NCBI GenBank assembly: GCA_016169945.1
Contig: JADLSH010000184.1
Span: forward strand, 3,844,001-3,908,000
Reading direction: 5' to 3'
DNA: 64,000 nt
DNA from: Trachythela sp. YZ-2020
Taxonomy: Eukaryota > Cnidaria > Anthozoa > Malacalcyonacea > Clavulariidae
The position numbers and the translations under genes are program-made. Numbering within the stretch: the first letter of the stretch is position 1; each line of letters starts with the position of its first letter. The notes beneath the pieces are model-generated. The model did not search any database and was not told where the DNA came from. It saw nothing but the letters and a program-made list of their open reading frames with translations. This document shows positions 37,201-51,200 of this stretch, one piece after another.

Positions 37201-40200
37201 CTGGATCTACACAGCAAAAACAACATGAATTAAAATAGATAATCTTTATTAAGATAACCTTTAAATCTCTCCTAAGTAATATATCAGTTATCTGTTGCTA
37301 TCAAAATATTAACAATAACATGTAAAGGCCTATTCACACAATCCAATGAGAGTTGCAATTCTCGCTCGCGTTTGACCGCCAACTCGAATCAACTCCCATC
37401 AACTTTGAGCACGTTCAAATTCTGATGAGAGTTAATGAGAGTTTTTGCTCGTTTGACCTGTACGCGCGGCAATATCCAGTCAACTCGTTCGACCGGGCCA
37501 TGAGAGTTGATGAAACTCATGCTAACTCGCGCTTGCCAATTCTCATGCACTCTCATCTTCGTTTGGCCAGTGCTTAAGATGCTCGATTGGCTAGAAAATA
37601 TACTTACTTACCCCTACAAATTTTGGTAGATCGACAGTCAGCTTGTTGACAACAAAGTTGAAATGATGCACATTCTGAATCTTCTGTACAAGTTTCTTCT
37701 GGTGGAGTTGAACAAAATGAACTTGGAGCCGGACAGACTGGAATGGAAAGATATTATTTCTATTGGAAGTGCTCTTAGCACATAATTGTCTCCTTTCTCG
37801 CACGTGCCGTACTCGATCAACAGTGTATATAACGGTTCATAACCTGTCCCAAACTGGTCCTCCCCTCCCCCTCCCCCCCCCCCCCCAAGTCGGATCCGAG
37901 TCTCCTCTTGATGTATGTGATTTACTGGATTTGCTAACAAGATTAACGCTATTGGATCATACCCAGTGAACTCTATATAAACTGGAACGCTAACTCCAAT
38001 GATCAAGTCCTGTGATTGGATGAAGCCAATTTAAAGCTAAGAGCGGGAACCGCGCGAGAAAAATCCACTTTCAAAAAGACTAGGGAGAGTTTCGAGGAGT
38101 GGAAAATTCCGTCAAAAGTTTGTTTTTGAGCGAAAATGAGCAAGAAAAGTATTTTTTTAATCCGAAGGCTTCAATTTAAATCCTGGTTTTCTGGATAGTT
38201 CTCCCTGTTCTACACTTAGTTACAGCAAAAATTCGAGGGGTAACAGTTTTGTACACCAAAAAATGGCAAATGTATGAACGTGCCGAAGCAAACTTAGCTC
38301 TTCAACTTCGAAAAAAGCTACTTTAAGACATTTCGACGGTCCCAAAACTTGTTTTGTACTAAAGTCCAAGTATTGAAGTCTATTTTCAGCTTTTAGTCAT
38401 TGCTGTAACTGCTGTAGAACGCGAGTAAATCCATGTTTCCCAAGTGGTGCATGTGGACCGTGTGAACAGACCTTAACAATCACACGTGAAAATTCATCTG
38501 GTAATACCACTAATACGGATAACACGTACAACGTTATTGGTTACGAGATTACGTAACCAATAACACAATCAGACAATCCTATTTTGTCATTTGAATTGGC
38601 TGTTTAAAACCCTCGAAAACACCGCATAAAACACTATGGTGCTTTATTACCCACACTGGAAGGTTATGTTACCTCGCATAGTTTGTCTCTGTGCGTGTTT
38701 GCTTGTTTGTGTGACAAACATTGAAACAATTTCGACTTTTCATAAGACAACTCGTAAGTCACAACTGTTCGTACTGTAGTTGTACGTAGTAGTTTCAGCA
38801 GACCAAACACTATTTGTGAATTGAGATGAACGACAGGAGTAACATAAGCTTCAAACTTTGATTGCTTTAAAGAATTATATTACTTTGACAGTTCTAGACT
38901 GCCTTGAAAAGAGTATAAAATATCACGTACAGTATATACGCAAAAAAAAACACTAAAAGAAAGCTTAGAAACTCGTTAACAACATGTACGTACTATTTGA
39001 ATTTAAAATATTTACGATTATAATGAAAAACTTGCGTTTTCTTCGCAGATAGTCTAAAAACTAACTTCCCGAGGCTTGTTTTAAAAGTTTACCGGGTCAC
39101 GAAGATTCCACGCGTGGGACGCGAGGATGACGTCTAACGAAATAACTCATGTTTCAAACGCCGCTAACTGTAGCGAGCCACCTTAATATGTTCGCGGAGC
39201 TAATGTCCACAGCCCAAAGACCAATTTATCAAATTTTAGTTAGATGTTGATGAAAGTTGCACGAGGAATTAATAAAACCATTTCTTGCTTGTAAAGAACT
39301 CAATGCACGATTATTCATGAATAATTGGTTTTCACTGGCGCAGGTATGCAGTCTCTAAGGCCTGGTTCAAACGTCGCGCTACTGCTGTGCCGAAGGCATT
39401 ACACACAATAGATGAGGCATTTCAGCTGATTATGTACTGTTTTTAATGCGTTCGGCACGGCAGTAGCGCGACGTTTGAACCAGGCCTAAGTGTCCACTAG
39501 CTCATGTTATTTAAGCCAAAATACGATGCGACTATTGAAGGAGGGCGGCTGATTCGTTCATTTCTTATTACTTGAGAAACTGTTACAAAAACCACAATCT
39601 CGTTTTCTGTGCATTTCTATGGCCTCCCCCCCCCCCCCAATCGATGTTGATGTTACGTCACTGTTACATGCAGTATAGAAATGCGAGAAAGCAACATTGA
39701 ATGGGGGGCGCTGGGGAAATACACTTTGATTTTAGGGGCATGATCATAGGGATTTGCCAAGATTTTAGTTTTGCGTGTTTGACCACGTCACAAAGCACTG
39801 TAAAGCATGAAATTCACAACTTTATCATGCTAATACCTTTCACCTGTCTAAAAAGCACTTGGGCTCATTCTTGACCAAATACTTAAGTTCTTGTTGAGAT
39901 TAAAAAGAACATACCTGTATTCGTGTCTTTGGTACTCGTGTCTTTGCCATCAACCAAGTCAATAAGAGTGCTGATACTAGTGTTGTACTCATTTACTCGA
40001 TCTGTAAGACTGAAAATACGATGTGTTAATTATTACCTACACTGGACCCGCATGGTTGATATCTAATATACATATGTGGTTAAACGCGCGGTCTTAAGCA
40101 AGACAATGGCCAAAACAAATTCATTCAAATAAATTATTGTAAAAAAACCTGTCGTGTATTATCAATCGTACGAATTTAATATAGTTTAAGGAGGTAAAAA

Positions 40201-42232
40201 AGGGGCTTATAGTTGAGAAAAGTTCTACTTCAGTGCTGGGCCAATTTGCTGAGTATCAAATTATTGCCCTTGAAATGCAGGCGTTGTACATAAGACATAA
40301 AAATCTGTTTTGCCGTTGTAAACAGAGAGAGGACGTCAAACTTCCCGTGGGATTTTAATTATTCATTTCTTCTATAAAATATGATGGATTTCATTGAGTT
40401 AATAGCCGTCGTCGTCACGTTGCTGTCTTACATCGTGGTAATATATCCATGAGGGGGTCTTAGTCTTAGGTCATGATTAGGGAGTTAAGATCTACGACGC
40501 GGCACCTTGACGACGCGCCTTCGAAGCCAATAGATTCTTCATGCATGACAAAAAGAATAAATCATTTGTGGCGCCCCAACAGCGTTGTAATTCTTATCAC
40601 GACCTTAAACTAAGCATTATCACATGTTTTGAGCAACGTAAAAGCTCGTTACGACTAAATGTGATATTAAACGGGACGAATTTTAGCGACAATTCGCAAT
40701 GCAAATGAGGTTATACGAAATTTGATTGGTTCTGTAACATCGCCTTAAAGAAGTGTTACTCAAAATCGATATTATAATAGACACCGCACTGTTTCAGCCG
40801 AACCAAGCTGTTTGTAGGATTCCTTGAACAATTTTCAAACACTTACCAAAGTAATGAAATTCCATTACACTATTTCTGGGGGCAATCGTTTCACCTAATA
40901 ATTTCTAAAAGCCACTGAATAACTGTGTATCAATGATTTTACAACCGTGAAATCCTTGGTAGGCCATTATTTAAAAACAATTTTCAGTAAATATACTTTA
41001 TAGGGGTCATCCATAATTATCAACATTTCCCCAAACGTACAGAGAGTACAGTGCTTTTTTAGTTTTCGACCCCAAGATCGTACGCTAAAAATGTCGAACT
41101 TCGGTTAAACGATGATGGATCTATTATCAATTTAAGAAGCTTTGAAAGTGTTGAATGATGGACGCCAATATACGTTTTAGGACTGAGATTTGCAGCAACA
41201 GAAAAGAGCGGTAATATGTTGGCAACCTCAATTTGGACCACCAGTTTTTCGCAAAGTGTCCTCAAATGGCCCCAAACACAACACTTTGCCGTTGAAAATT
41301 ATCATCACGAGAAGAAAAAAGATATACTTTCGCGTCATCGTGTAAAACGCTCTATCTCTTACTTACTTTTTTATGTTAATTTCAATTTTGTCGAGCCGTT
41401 TCTTTGATTTTTCAGTTGCAACACCGTCACCGCCACTTGTCGAGTAATTTCCGAGTAATTTGTCCACTCTTTTGAACAATCTCTCCTCGCAAGCCCCGCA
41501 ATATTCACAACCATCGGCCGTACGTATATGGTAGGGTGGGCAGAATTGACAAGTTGGGTCATTGGGATTACAACAACGACCATCATTTATATCACACACC
41601 TGGCCTGTAGGACAGTTACATGCTGTGGAGAAATAACAAAAATATTTCATCAACATTGAAACAACTTCATACTTCACAAATAGATGAATTCTTATCTGTA
41701 AATATTAATAACTAAATATTGAATTAACAACAGCTAAACCGTACTACATTTTGGCCACAGGCTGTAACAGCAATTCAGAGTTCAATTCGGCTCATGCAGT
41801 CACGTGAGAATATTACGTCATGCTAAATACTCCGCTATTTTGGGTGGCATTATCGTAAATTTCATCGAGTGCCGTTTTCGCTTATATCTTGCGAAATACT
41901 GAGAGTTATAAAGCAGGCTATATCTTGCTAGAATCATTGAACTACGTGGAGTATTTCGTGTATAGTTTGTTGTTTTAACATGTCTAGAACTGGAGTTATT
42001 AATGAAAGTTGGCGTACGTTTAATGACAGCCATGTTGGATTTCACTTTAATCGGCTTCAATTTGCCCAATGGAAATGGTGGAATTTGGCGCCGAAAATAG
42101 CGGAAGCTGAATATTTACGAGTTGTGACGTCACTTGCACGAGCCGAATATAATTTGAAAATTTGTTACGTTTTGACTTTTTGATAAGTAAATTTGGGGCT
42201 CTGTAAGTTTGAAAAGTTCGTATCTCCTTCTA

Positions 42233-42278
<46 letters not shown>

Positions 42279-45200
42279 TGGTATTAAATCAGGTATGTAG
42301 AAGATTTTACTGGTCTGGCTTTACACTTTAATAAGTAAACTACAAATGTTGAGGGTTTTTAAGAACAACTTATTTCAGGATAACTCAAAAACTATGAAAC
42401 AGTTTATTACGAAAATTTAACTGTGGAGTTAATGGCCTTAGGCCAAGGACCAGTCAATCAAATTTTGATTCAATTTTGATGAAAATACGCATTGATTAGA
42501 ATCGTACAAAAGTTTATGTTGCTTTCCCGGCCTGAAGAACTGAATGCATAATTTATGCAGGCATAATTTATACACAAATACTTGACTTTGTGGAGGTGTG
42601 AAGTGTATTGTCATAAGATGGCACTGCTCTGAGCCAATCGGAATTGAGAAAATCGTTTAATATATATTATTTGAAAGGAAATACAATGGCGTACCTTGGC
42701 ATCCCTGCTCCGTATATCCAAAATATCCGTCATCACATCTGTCACATTTCAATCCCGTTACTCCAGGTTTACACTCGCATTGTCCTGTCACAACATTGCA
42801 ATCATTGTTCAGAGATGCACTTGAACATCCACATGACTGACAACCATTGCATGAATCAAAGTCCCATGTAGTAGCCTTGAAAATAAATATATTATGTGTT
42901 ACAGAGAGTCATATAGAGTGAGACTTTAAACACAACCACCTAACCACCAGCCAGGCACTTGGACCCAGGGACTGTTGCCCCAGAACACTGCCGTAAGTGC
43001 CTCAGTGACGATGTCACAGCGATGGTCTTGACCCAAACGCGCGCCAGTGCGAAAGTTCGCTAAGAAAAATCGTACAGCTCAATTATTCTAATATTAGAAA
43101 TATATTAGATTTGACCCAGGTTACCAAGATCTCCCTTGAGCTACCCAGCTTCTTTATAATTATGCGAACAAATTCCCACATGTATCCTACCAACCAAACT
43201 TTTTGCCCAGACGCAAAAGCATTAAATTACTTGAATAACTTATACTAATTATCTTGGCCACGGTTCTTTGCTGGAAACTGTATCTACAGGCGGAAATCCT
43301 AAAATACAAACCTGACAAGAGGTACATCGTTCACCAGCTACCCCAGGTTTACAAGAACATTCTCCAGTGACGTCATTACATATACTGCTTGCTGACCCGC
43401 ATGCATCACAGTCGCATCTCTGGCAGTTGCCAAGGACACCGTTACCATAGTAACCAGGCTGACACTTTTCACAACGTTCACCACCAGTGTTATTAACACA
43501 ACTATAGAAAATACAATATTTTCATGTAAAGAGATATCTCTAACGAGAGGGGAATACATTACTCAAGTAGGATTTGTTTAATTGTGTATCACGCCTTCGG
43601 CATTTTAGCGATTTTGCAGCGATGTGTGTCTAGCATTCGACGACGTATTTTCCCAATGCATTAAAAATGTACAAAAAATGTTTTCGTTATTAGGTCCTGT
43701 AGGGTCAAGCAGTGTTTTCGGTGGTCACTCAAGGCAGTTTAACAACGCCTATTAGGTCTTTCACTGCCGCATATTTCTTCGTTTATTTGCAAAATTTATA
43801 TTTGCCTTTCATCAGGAAATTTTGAGCACAGACGCCTATTTTTGAAATACATACATACATATATTATTCAGCTCACTTCCCGTTGGGGCTTTTCAGTGCC
43901 CGATTACATCGAGTATCTCGCTTACCTATATATTATGCACGTAGCCTACATTATCTATTTTTACAACAATTGTGATATTACTTTCCTAATCTGTATATCC
44001 TAGCCCACCGAGTCAAACTTTCCCTGTGGGAGGAAACCGGAGTGCCCGGAGAAAACCCACGACTTTCGGCAAAGCGTTGACTTACTCTTTTCACATGAGT
44101 GTGATGAGTATAGTCCTCAGCGAGAATCGAACTCAAGACTCAGAGGTGAAATGCAGCTTACTTATACAATTATTATTGAAAACACTGCCCAACCACATCG
44201 CAAATGTCGAAATATACGCGCGGAAAACCAGAGCGTGCCATTATCCACGCATAGCCTCGACTTCATTCTCTTGAAAACAGACAGAAACTTCAAACACTAC
44301 GTAAGAATGAATAAAATTAAAAACAAATCAAAGAATGAAGTTGAGGCTATACGCGTACAATGCTACGCCCCAGTAATGGTCTGTATGGAGGCATAATAAA
44401 ACGTATAATGCATTCAGCGCGCACTACGTTAACAATAACACAGACCTGGAAAAAAATGGGATCTCGGGATCCTATAGAACCTGAGGAACATTTGCCTTAG
44501 CAACACGATCGAGGAACATTTTGAATTTTTCGTGCGTACTGTAAGCAATTAAGGGTGAATTTTAAAGAATTTTGAGCCTATCTTGAGATTGGGAAGTGTT
44601 CTTCTTGTGAAAGCGAGAGGAATATTGTTCCACAATATTTCATCTGAAGAACTTCCTCAGCTGAAATATTCTCTGAGGAACCTGTCTTCTGGTTATCAGT
44701 GTGACAGTGGTTTACATAAATAACATGCAATCGTACAGAGCCTGACTTATGCTGTGAGTCCTTATGTTGTGAAGAAGCTCAATTATGCAATCAACAACCT
44801 GGAAATTCAGCGCGTAACTTCACATGTGTTGTTTGGAAAGTGCTTCTGCACTGAGGATTGAGGAATGTTCAGTTCCTCATTATACAATGGACTTTCCTGG
44901 CTTTCTTCTGTGTATAATTGTGTATATTAAAAATAATTAAAGATGGCATCTCAATATTGTTGTACACGTAACGCACGCGTTTTGAGCCCAATTTGAGGAA
45001 CATTTGAAAACGGAAAATTTAGGATCCGAGGAACATTGAACACTTTTTCCATGTCTGCAATAACACATGCTGTAACATTTCTGATTGCCGTTCCGTCGCA
45101 TTTACTTCTTAATTTCAAACTTCTCTTTTACCTAAACTGAGCAACAAGACGACTAACCATGTACGCACTACTGGAGGTCAAATCAAAATATGTTATATTT

Positions 45201-48200
45201 TCATGTCATTCCTATAGTCGAACTGTTCATCTCGTATTTATTTTAGTGGTACCTACTACAAGAAGTTTCACTTTGCAGACTTTTAATATAAACACAGTCA
45301 ATGAATACTTACCGCAGACATTCTCCTGTGCGACGATCACAATTTCCTGTAGCAGTCAAGTCAATATTTTCATTACACTCACAAGGTTTACAGCCAACGG
45401 TCAACGGATCACCAAAATAACCATCTGCACACTCATCACAGAGCTTTCCTGTATACCCGACCCGACATGTGCAGTTGAATGTACCGTCCAATTCCTGGAA
45501 ACATGACGTGGCATAATTCGTAGAACTATCTGGACATGGACATCGTTGGCATGCATCTGCTTCGCCACTTGTTGGATTACCATAGAAACCTGGTACACAT
45601 TCATCGCATTTCAAGCCTGAGAAGAGTGAAACATAAATTATAGAAGTTTAATATTGAGCCTCTGTAAACTCCTCCACCGCTCAACTCCTCATATTTTAAC
45701 GTGAAACTTTTCAAATGTTTGTAATGGGGGAACTGTGGTGGTTTACTATTGAGGTCTCATTCGCTCAAATTATACATATACTGAGAATTGACATAAAGTA
45801 ATTTCGCAGAAATTCCACATCATTGCATTCAATAAGTCGAATTTCGTAATTGATTTCTGCATAACCACGGGCAGTAAAGGGTGCTCTGGATATTCTCTGC
45901 TAGCTTCGAAGACAGACAGACGAATGGGCAGACTTAAACAGTCTGCTTAAATCAGATCAAACTCCTCGCTTGAAATATAATTCGATACTCAACGATAATT
46001 GTAGGAAGTCACGTCATGATAGCATGAATTTTTGAGAACGGTTCCTCTTACGATTTCTTGCGGTGAAAACAAATTTTTCATCAAACCGTTGGTTGAACGG
46101 TAACATATAAAGTTGCAATTCTAGCACCCTACTAACTTTTACTTTCCAAAATCTGGGAGGCACGTGACCAACTTGCCAGGAGGGAAGAGCATGGGAACGA
46201 GTTAGCTGTACAAAATTAGAATCTCTCCGGTAACAGATTACAACTCAAGTCAGTGTACACACCCCGCAGGTTAAGTTGTTCCACAAATCTGGTAAAGGCT
46301 CCGCGCTCTTTTACGTTTCCGATTTTACCCTTGGGCGCGAGGCCAATTGTTTTCTCACGTCATTAGTTGCATGAAAAGCTAGTTTAAACGCGCGAGAAGC
46401 CTCTACGTAGGAGAGTGTCGCAGATATCAAGTGCCTCGATGTTACAGTTTACAATTTTAAAGCCGTAAATCTTCTGCTTTAAATTCAAATTACAACGTAT
46501 AAACTAAATTGTGAGCAAAAAACAGACAGCAACTTCCAGGACAATTAAAAAATCTAATCAGTGCGCATGTGTTGTTTTTGTTATGAGGAGGGCGGATGCT
46601 TAAAAGAGAGGGGACTCAATAATTGTTTCTTTTGAAAGCAGGAAGTTATTACTTATTAAAGGAGGGGTCTATAAGTCTATTTGAGAGGGCGCCTTAATAT
46701 AGGATTTACAGTAGTTTGTTGTTGAGGGGATGGGGCTTAAAAGAGGAGGAGGGGGGTTAATATTTTTTATCTTGAAAAGGGGGTTATTAGAGAAGGGGCA
46801 TATGAGGGGGTGGGGGCTTAACACAGGACTTACGGTATATATTGTATTGCAAAAAAATTCTGAGAATATTGTGGTATTCAATACCTGAAGTGTTATGTTG
46901 GCAGTCATAACATTCGCCAGTCTTGGGATCACAACTTGAAGAATGGCCATTACACTGACATGGTATACATGCCTCACCAGATCTGAAGTAACCCACATTA
47001 CACTTCTACGAATTAACAAAGAATTATAGGATTTTAAAAAATGAAAAGATTTGTTGAACATTTCCAATTCCGACAACAAGCACTTTAAAGTAAGAAACAA
47101 ATCGGAAACTACGCTTGCGCTAATCCAGGGTGACCGAGATTACATAGCATGATCAGAATATACTTGTTAGATTAGAATATATTTTATGTATATACCGTAC
47201 CAGTATACACTTAAACATATCCATATATCTAAATATCCGAATGTACCTATCAGTGTTTATTATATAGATAACGATGAAATACCAGGATTTCTTAATGAAA
47301 TAGAAATTATATCTTCACATGTGAAGATATCGCTAACGTCACTGCCAAATCAACCAATAAAAGGTTCCAGGTCATGGCAGTCCGCCGGCTATTTTTGCCA
47401 AATATATTTGCCAATATTTTCCTTGTTCAATTCGGAAAATCAATGATCTTATCTTGTATTTTTGAAAGCTTCGTCTTCGTAAATGTCACGTTGTTTGGCA
47501 ATGACCGAACTTATTTTTTGATAGTTTGCGGATGTCACGGATGTAGCGAATGACGACAGGTTTCCCATTGGTGTTTCCACTTTCCAGAACATTCCTATCG
47601 ATGTAGGTAAGTAAATGCCACAACTTACTTGGCAAGATAGTCCAGTTGTATTGTCAGGACAGTTACATTGTTCTACTTGTGAGGCAGATAATGGTAACAT
47701 GACAGGTAATTGATGCATTAACTCAACATCCTCATCTGCCAACACATGCAGTAGATCAACCTGAATCAACATTCTCATGAATTCATCACGAGATAAAGAG
47801 GAACCATCACTATTCTTCCACTCAGTCTAAAAATAATACGATACACAATAAGAAACAGCGAAGTCCATTCTGAAATGCGTTATCCATTGTATAGTGCTAT
47901 TCGGGCTTCGAACAAATGCTTCTCAATAAGAGAAGCACGGGTGGCAGATGCGGTTAGCGCGCTGCCCCTCAACGTCTGAGTTAAGCTGGCTATACAGCAG
48001 GTCAGGGAATTTACTCATGTTGGTTAATTTCCCTATGCTTGCATGATCAACTCATGTAAGTTGAGATTGGTTGGTTCTCTCCTGTGCTTCGAGGGTTTTT
48101 GTCCGGGTATTCCGGTTTTCCTCTCTCACTAAAAACTAACCCTACGGCATTAATCATAACTAACACTCGTCGACCTTTGTCAATTGGGTTGCAAAAACCT

Positions 48201-51200
48201 GTTAAGGCTTTCCGTCCACCTCAGAGTGGTAAACACAATAAACTGAACTGAACTGAACTGAACTGAACTGAACTGAACTGAACTGAACTGAACTGAACTG
48301 AACTGAACTGAACTGAACTGAACTGAACTGAACTGAACTGAACTGAACTGAACTGAACTGAACTGAACTGAACTGAACTGAACTGAACTGAACTGAACTG
48401 AACTGAACTGAACTGAACTGAACTGAACTGAACTGAACTGAACTATAACTAACGTCAGATTACGAGATATTCATCTGTGAAAAATAAAGCCTTTGTCAAA
48501 CGAGGATGAGAGTTGATGAGAATCGCAACGACTTTAAAGCACTCTCGTGAACTCTCATCAACTTTGGGCTGGTTAAAGCCTGGTTCACATTAGCGATTTT
48601 TCTCTTCCTGATCGATGTGACCGAGCGAATGACATATCAACGTATGCCTTTGTAAAACCGATCCCATAATGGTCACATACTTTTGTTCGTGAGTCCACTC
48701 ATTCGCATCAACTCTCATGCAACTCTTGTTCTCGTTTGACCGTGGCACGACAGTTGTTGTTGGAGCTTCCTTTTTGCTAGTAGCCAATCAGAGGCTTTGT
48801 TTACAAAACTGGTTGTAAATTTCAATTTGCAATTTGTTCGCGTCGGTTGCAAATTGCTCAGAGCAATCTCGAAATCAAAATTGCAATATTGCGTGACAAT
48901 ATTGCAATGTTCCTCGCAAGAGAACATACGGTTTGACTGTAAAATCTGAAGCAAACTCTCGCTTTCTTTCTATCATCCTCATTTGACCTGGGCTTACGAA
49001 ACAAAAAATAATGATAATAAGAACTCTAATCAGTCAGGCAATCTCACTCTGTCACGCAAGTGGATTGGCCTTCACATCCAGGTAAACTCATTACCAGGGG
49101 ATCAAGATTTTGAAAATTTACCGTCGATCGGTATAACCCATATTAACGTTTAGTAATTATACATTAAGTTATTGTGCTGTCCATACCCGCAGTTTCACAG
49201 CTTTTCATGCATTTTTACAAAAGTGGTACAAGTTAATAAAATTTATATAAAAGTGTAACATTTACCATGGACTTATAATAGGGAACGCAAATCCCATAAA
49301 AACAGAGTTGCAAACAAGCTGCGGGTATACAGGTACCATGCCCCGTGCGGAATGTCTACTGGAATTGAGTAAGGTTGCAAGTGAAACACTGAATAAAACA
49401 TTGCAAAGCAGTAAGTACTACACTAGTCTGACTAGCATCAACAGTCAGCACTGAGCCAGACAAGCAGTACTGCAATGGTCAACTGGCAAGTGGCAAACCT
49501 ACCCAGGCAGACGCCAGCATGTCGGAAAATTTCCAGTTATTTCGACGAAGGTTGGGAAAACCCAAAATCCTACTCGGAGGAAGGTTGAAAACGTTTTGAA
49601 AACTGAAAACGCGATGGTTTTAAGGCAATGAATAATCTACAGTACTCGTCCACTTCAACAAAAACCCGTTCAAACCACGGGAGGAAAGACATCTGGCTAT
49701 GCCCCTGTCACTTACAGAGAAATTGTTAGATTAAAGTGCTACAAAAGGCGGTGTTTCTACAGTCAATACGTACCGCAGATAAAGAAATCTCACGACTTCG
49801 TCCAGCAAGAGAAGAAACTGTTTCTTTGTGCAATATACGTTCTCCGTTGGACTACATAAGAAAAAAAGACACGGACAAACGTTGAGTTCGGTTTTGTTTA
49901 AAACAAACGTTAACATACAGTATGTTAGCTAACAGATGAACTAAATTGTGGCTTCCTAAATTGATACTGTCCAGTAAGGCGAGTGGTTTTAAATACCTGG
50001 GGCCGGTTGTTCAAAAGCCGGTTAACGCTAACCCCGGGTTATATTTTAATCTGCTGTTCTGGTTTGTATACTTCTACATGTTTGTTTATTTCAAAACTAT
50101 ATAAACAAAAACTTCTATCCCCCAGGACAAGGTTGATAGAAAAAAGTATTCATATTAATATAACCGATGTCGGGAAACTTGTATGAAAGTTACCACTAAC
50201 CCAGGGTTAAGTTAACCGGCTTTTGAACAACCGGCCCCAGGTTTGAACGTGTACACTACACACGTCAAAATCTCACATCTTGTCAACAAGATATGTTCCC
50301 AACAGACACGAAGCAAGCTGGTGAACAAGTTGTAACAAAGTTGTCATTTTATCATTTAAGTTGCCACAAGGTTGTCACCCACAAGTCGTTGAATTGCAGG
50401 ACGATAACAAGTTCTTGGAACAACTTGTATAAGAAGTCTGTTGATCCTGATAACAAGTTGTAGACTACTTAGTAAATAATTATTCTAGTTGGCAGTGCAA
50501 TCGAAATATTTTATATTTATGGTTTCATTCTAGTATTGCATCTTACCTCAATAATCGCTACAGGTGCATCACGTGTTTCTGTCGGAAGAGTTAAGAGCAC
50601 AATTCTTCCATGAGCATTCGTCTGGAAATAGAAAAGTAAAAGTCATGCTGGGATTCGTACCTCAATGTAATGCTAAACCATTTCCCATGGGTGCAAAAAA
50701 TAGCGGACCATGGGACCATTGGTCCCAGAAATGTTTTAGGTCAGCAGAAATTTTGTTCGCTTTTAATTATTCCCAGAACTGGGCTGAATTACGAAGAATT
50801 ACTTGATCGAGTCGAAGGCTTATTAAAGGCGCCTCTGGCTGCCACCGTATAACTCATACCTGATCTGGGAGCACAGCTACGATGGGAGGGTTAGTTTGGG
50901 GCTTATCCCAACCCATCCTGTCAACATTCCCTGTGGGAGGAAACCTGGATAAAACCCGCGACTTTCGGTAGAGCGTCGACTGACTCTTTTCACGAAGTGT
51001 CATGAGTCCCCAGCGAGAATCGAACCCACGATCTCTGAGGTGAAAGGCGCTTGCTCTGACGACTGCGTCACCTAAGCCCCATGATATAACACACTTCAAT
51101 AGGCCAGAATGCATTGCGTTTTCAATATGGCGAGGCTATTATTAAAACTACAATCTTACCAAATCTCCCATTTCCAAAACCCAGTACAATGCAGAAGTGA

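Noticed and set aside
46669..46884. Continuation of exon 15 past HNTSG
   Set aside because: The donor gtattg after TCA-G joins in phase to the next LE half (LKCDECVPG); read-through is Pro-rich and unrelated.
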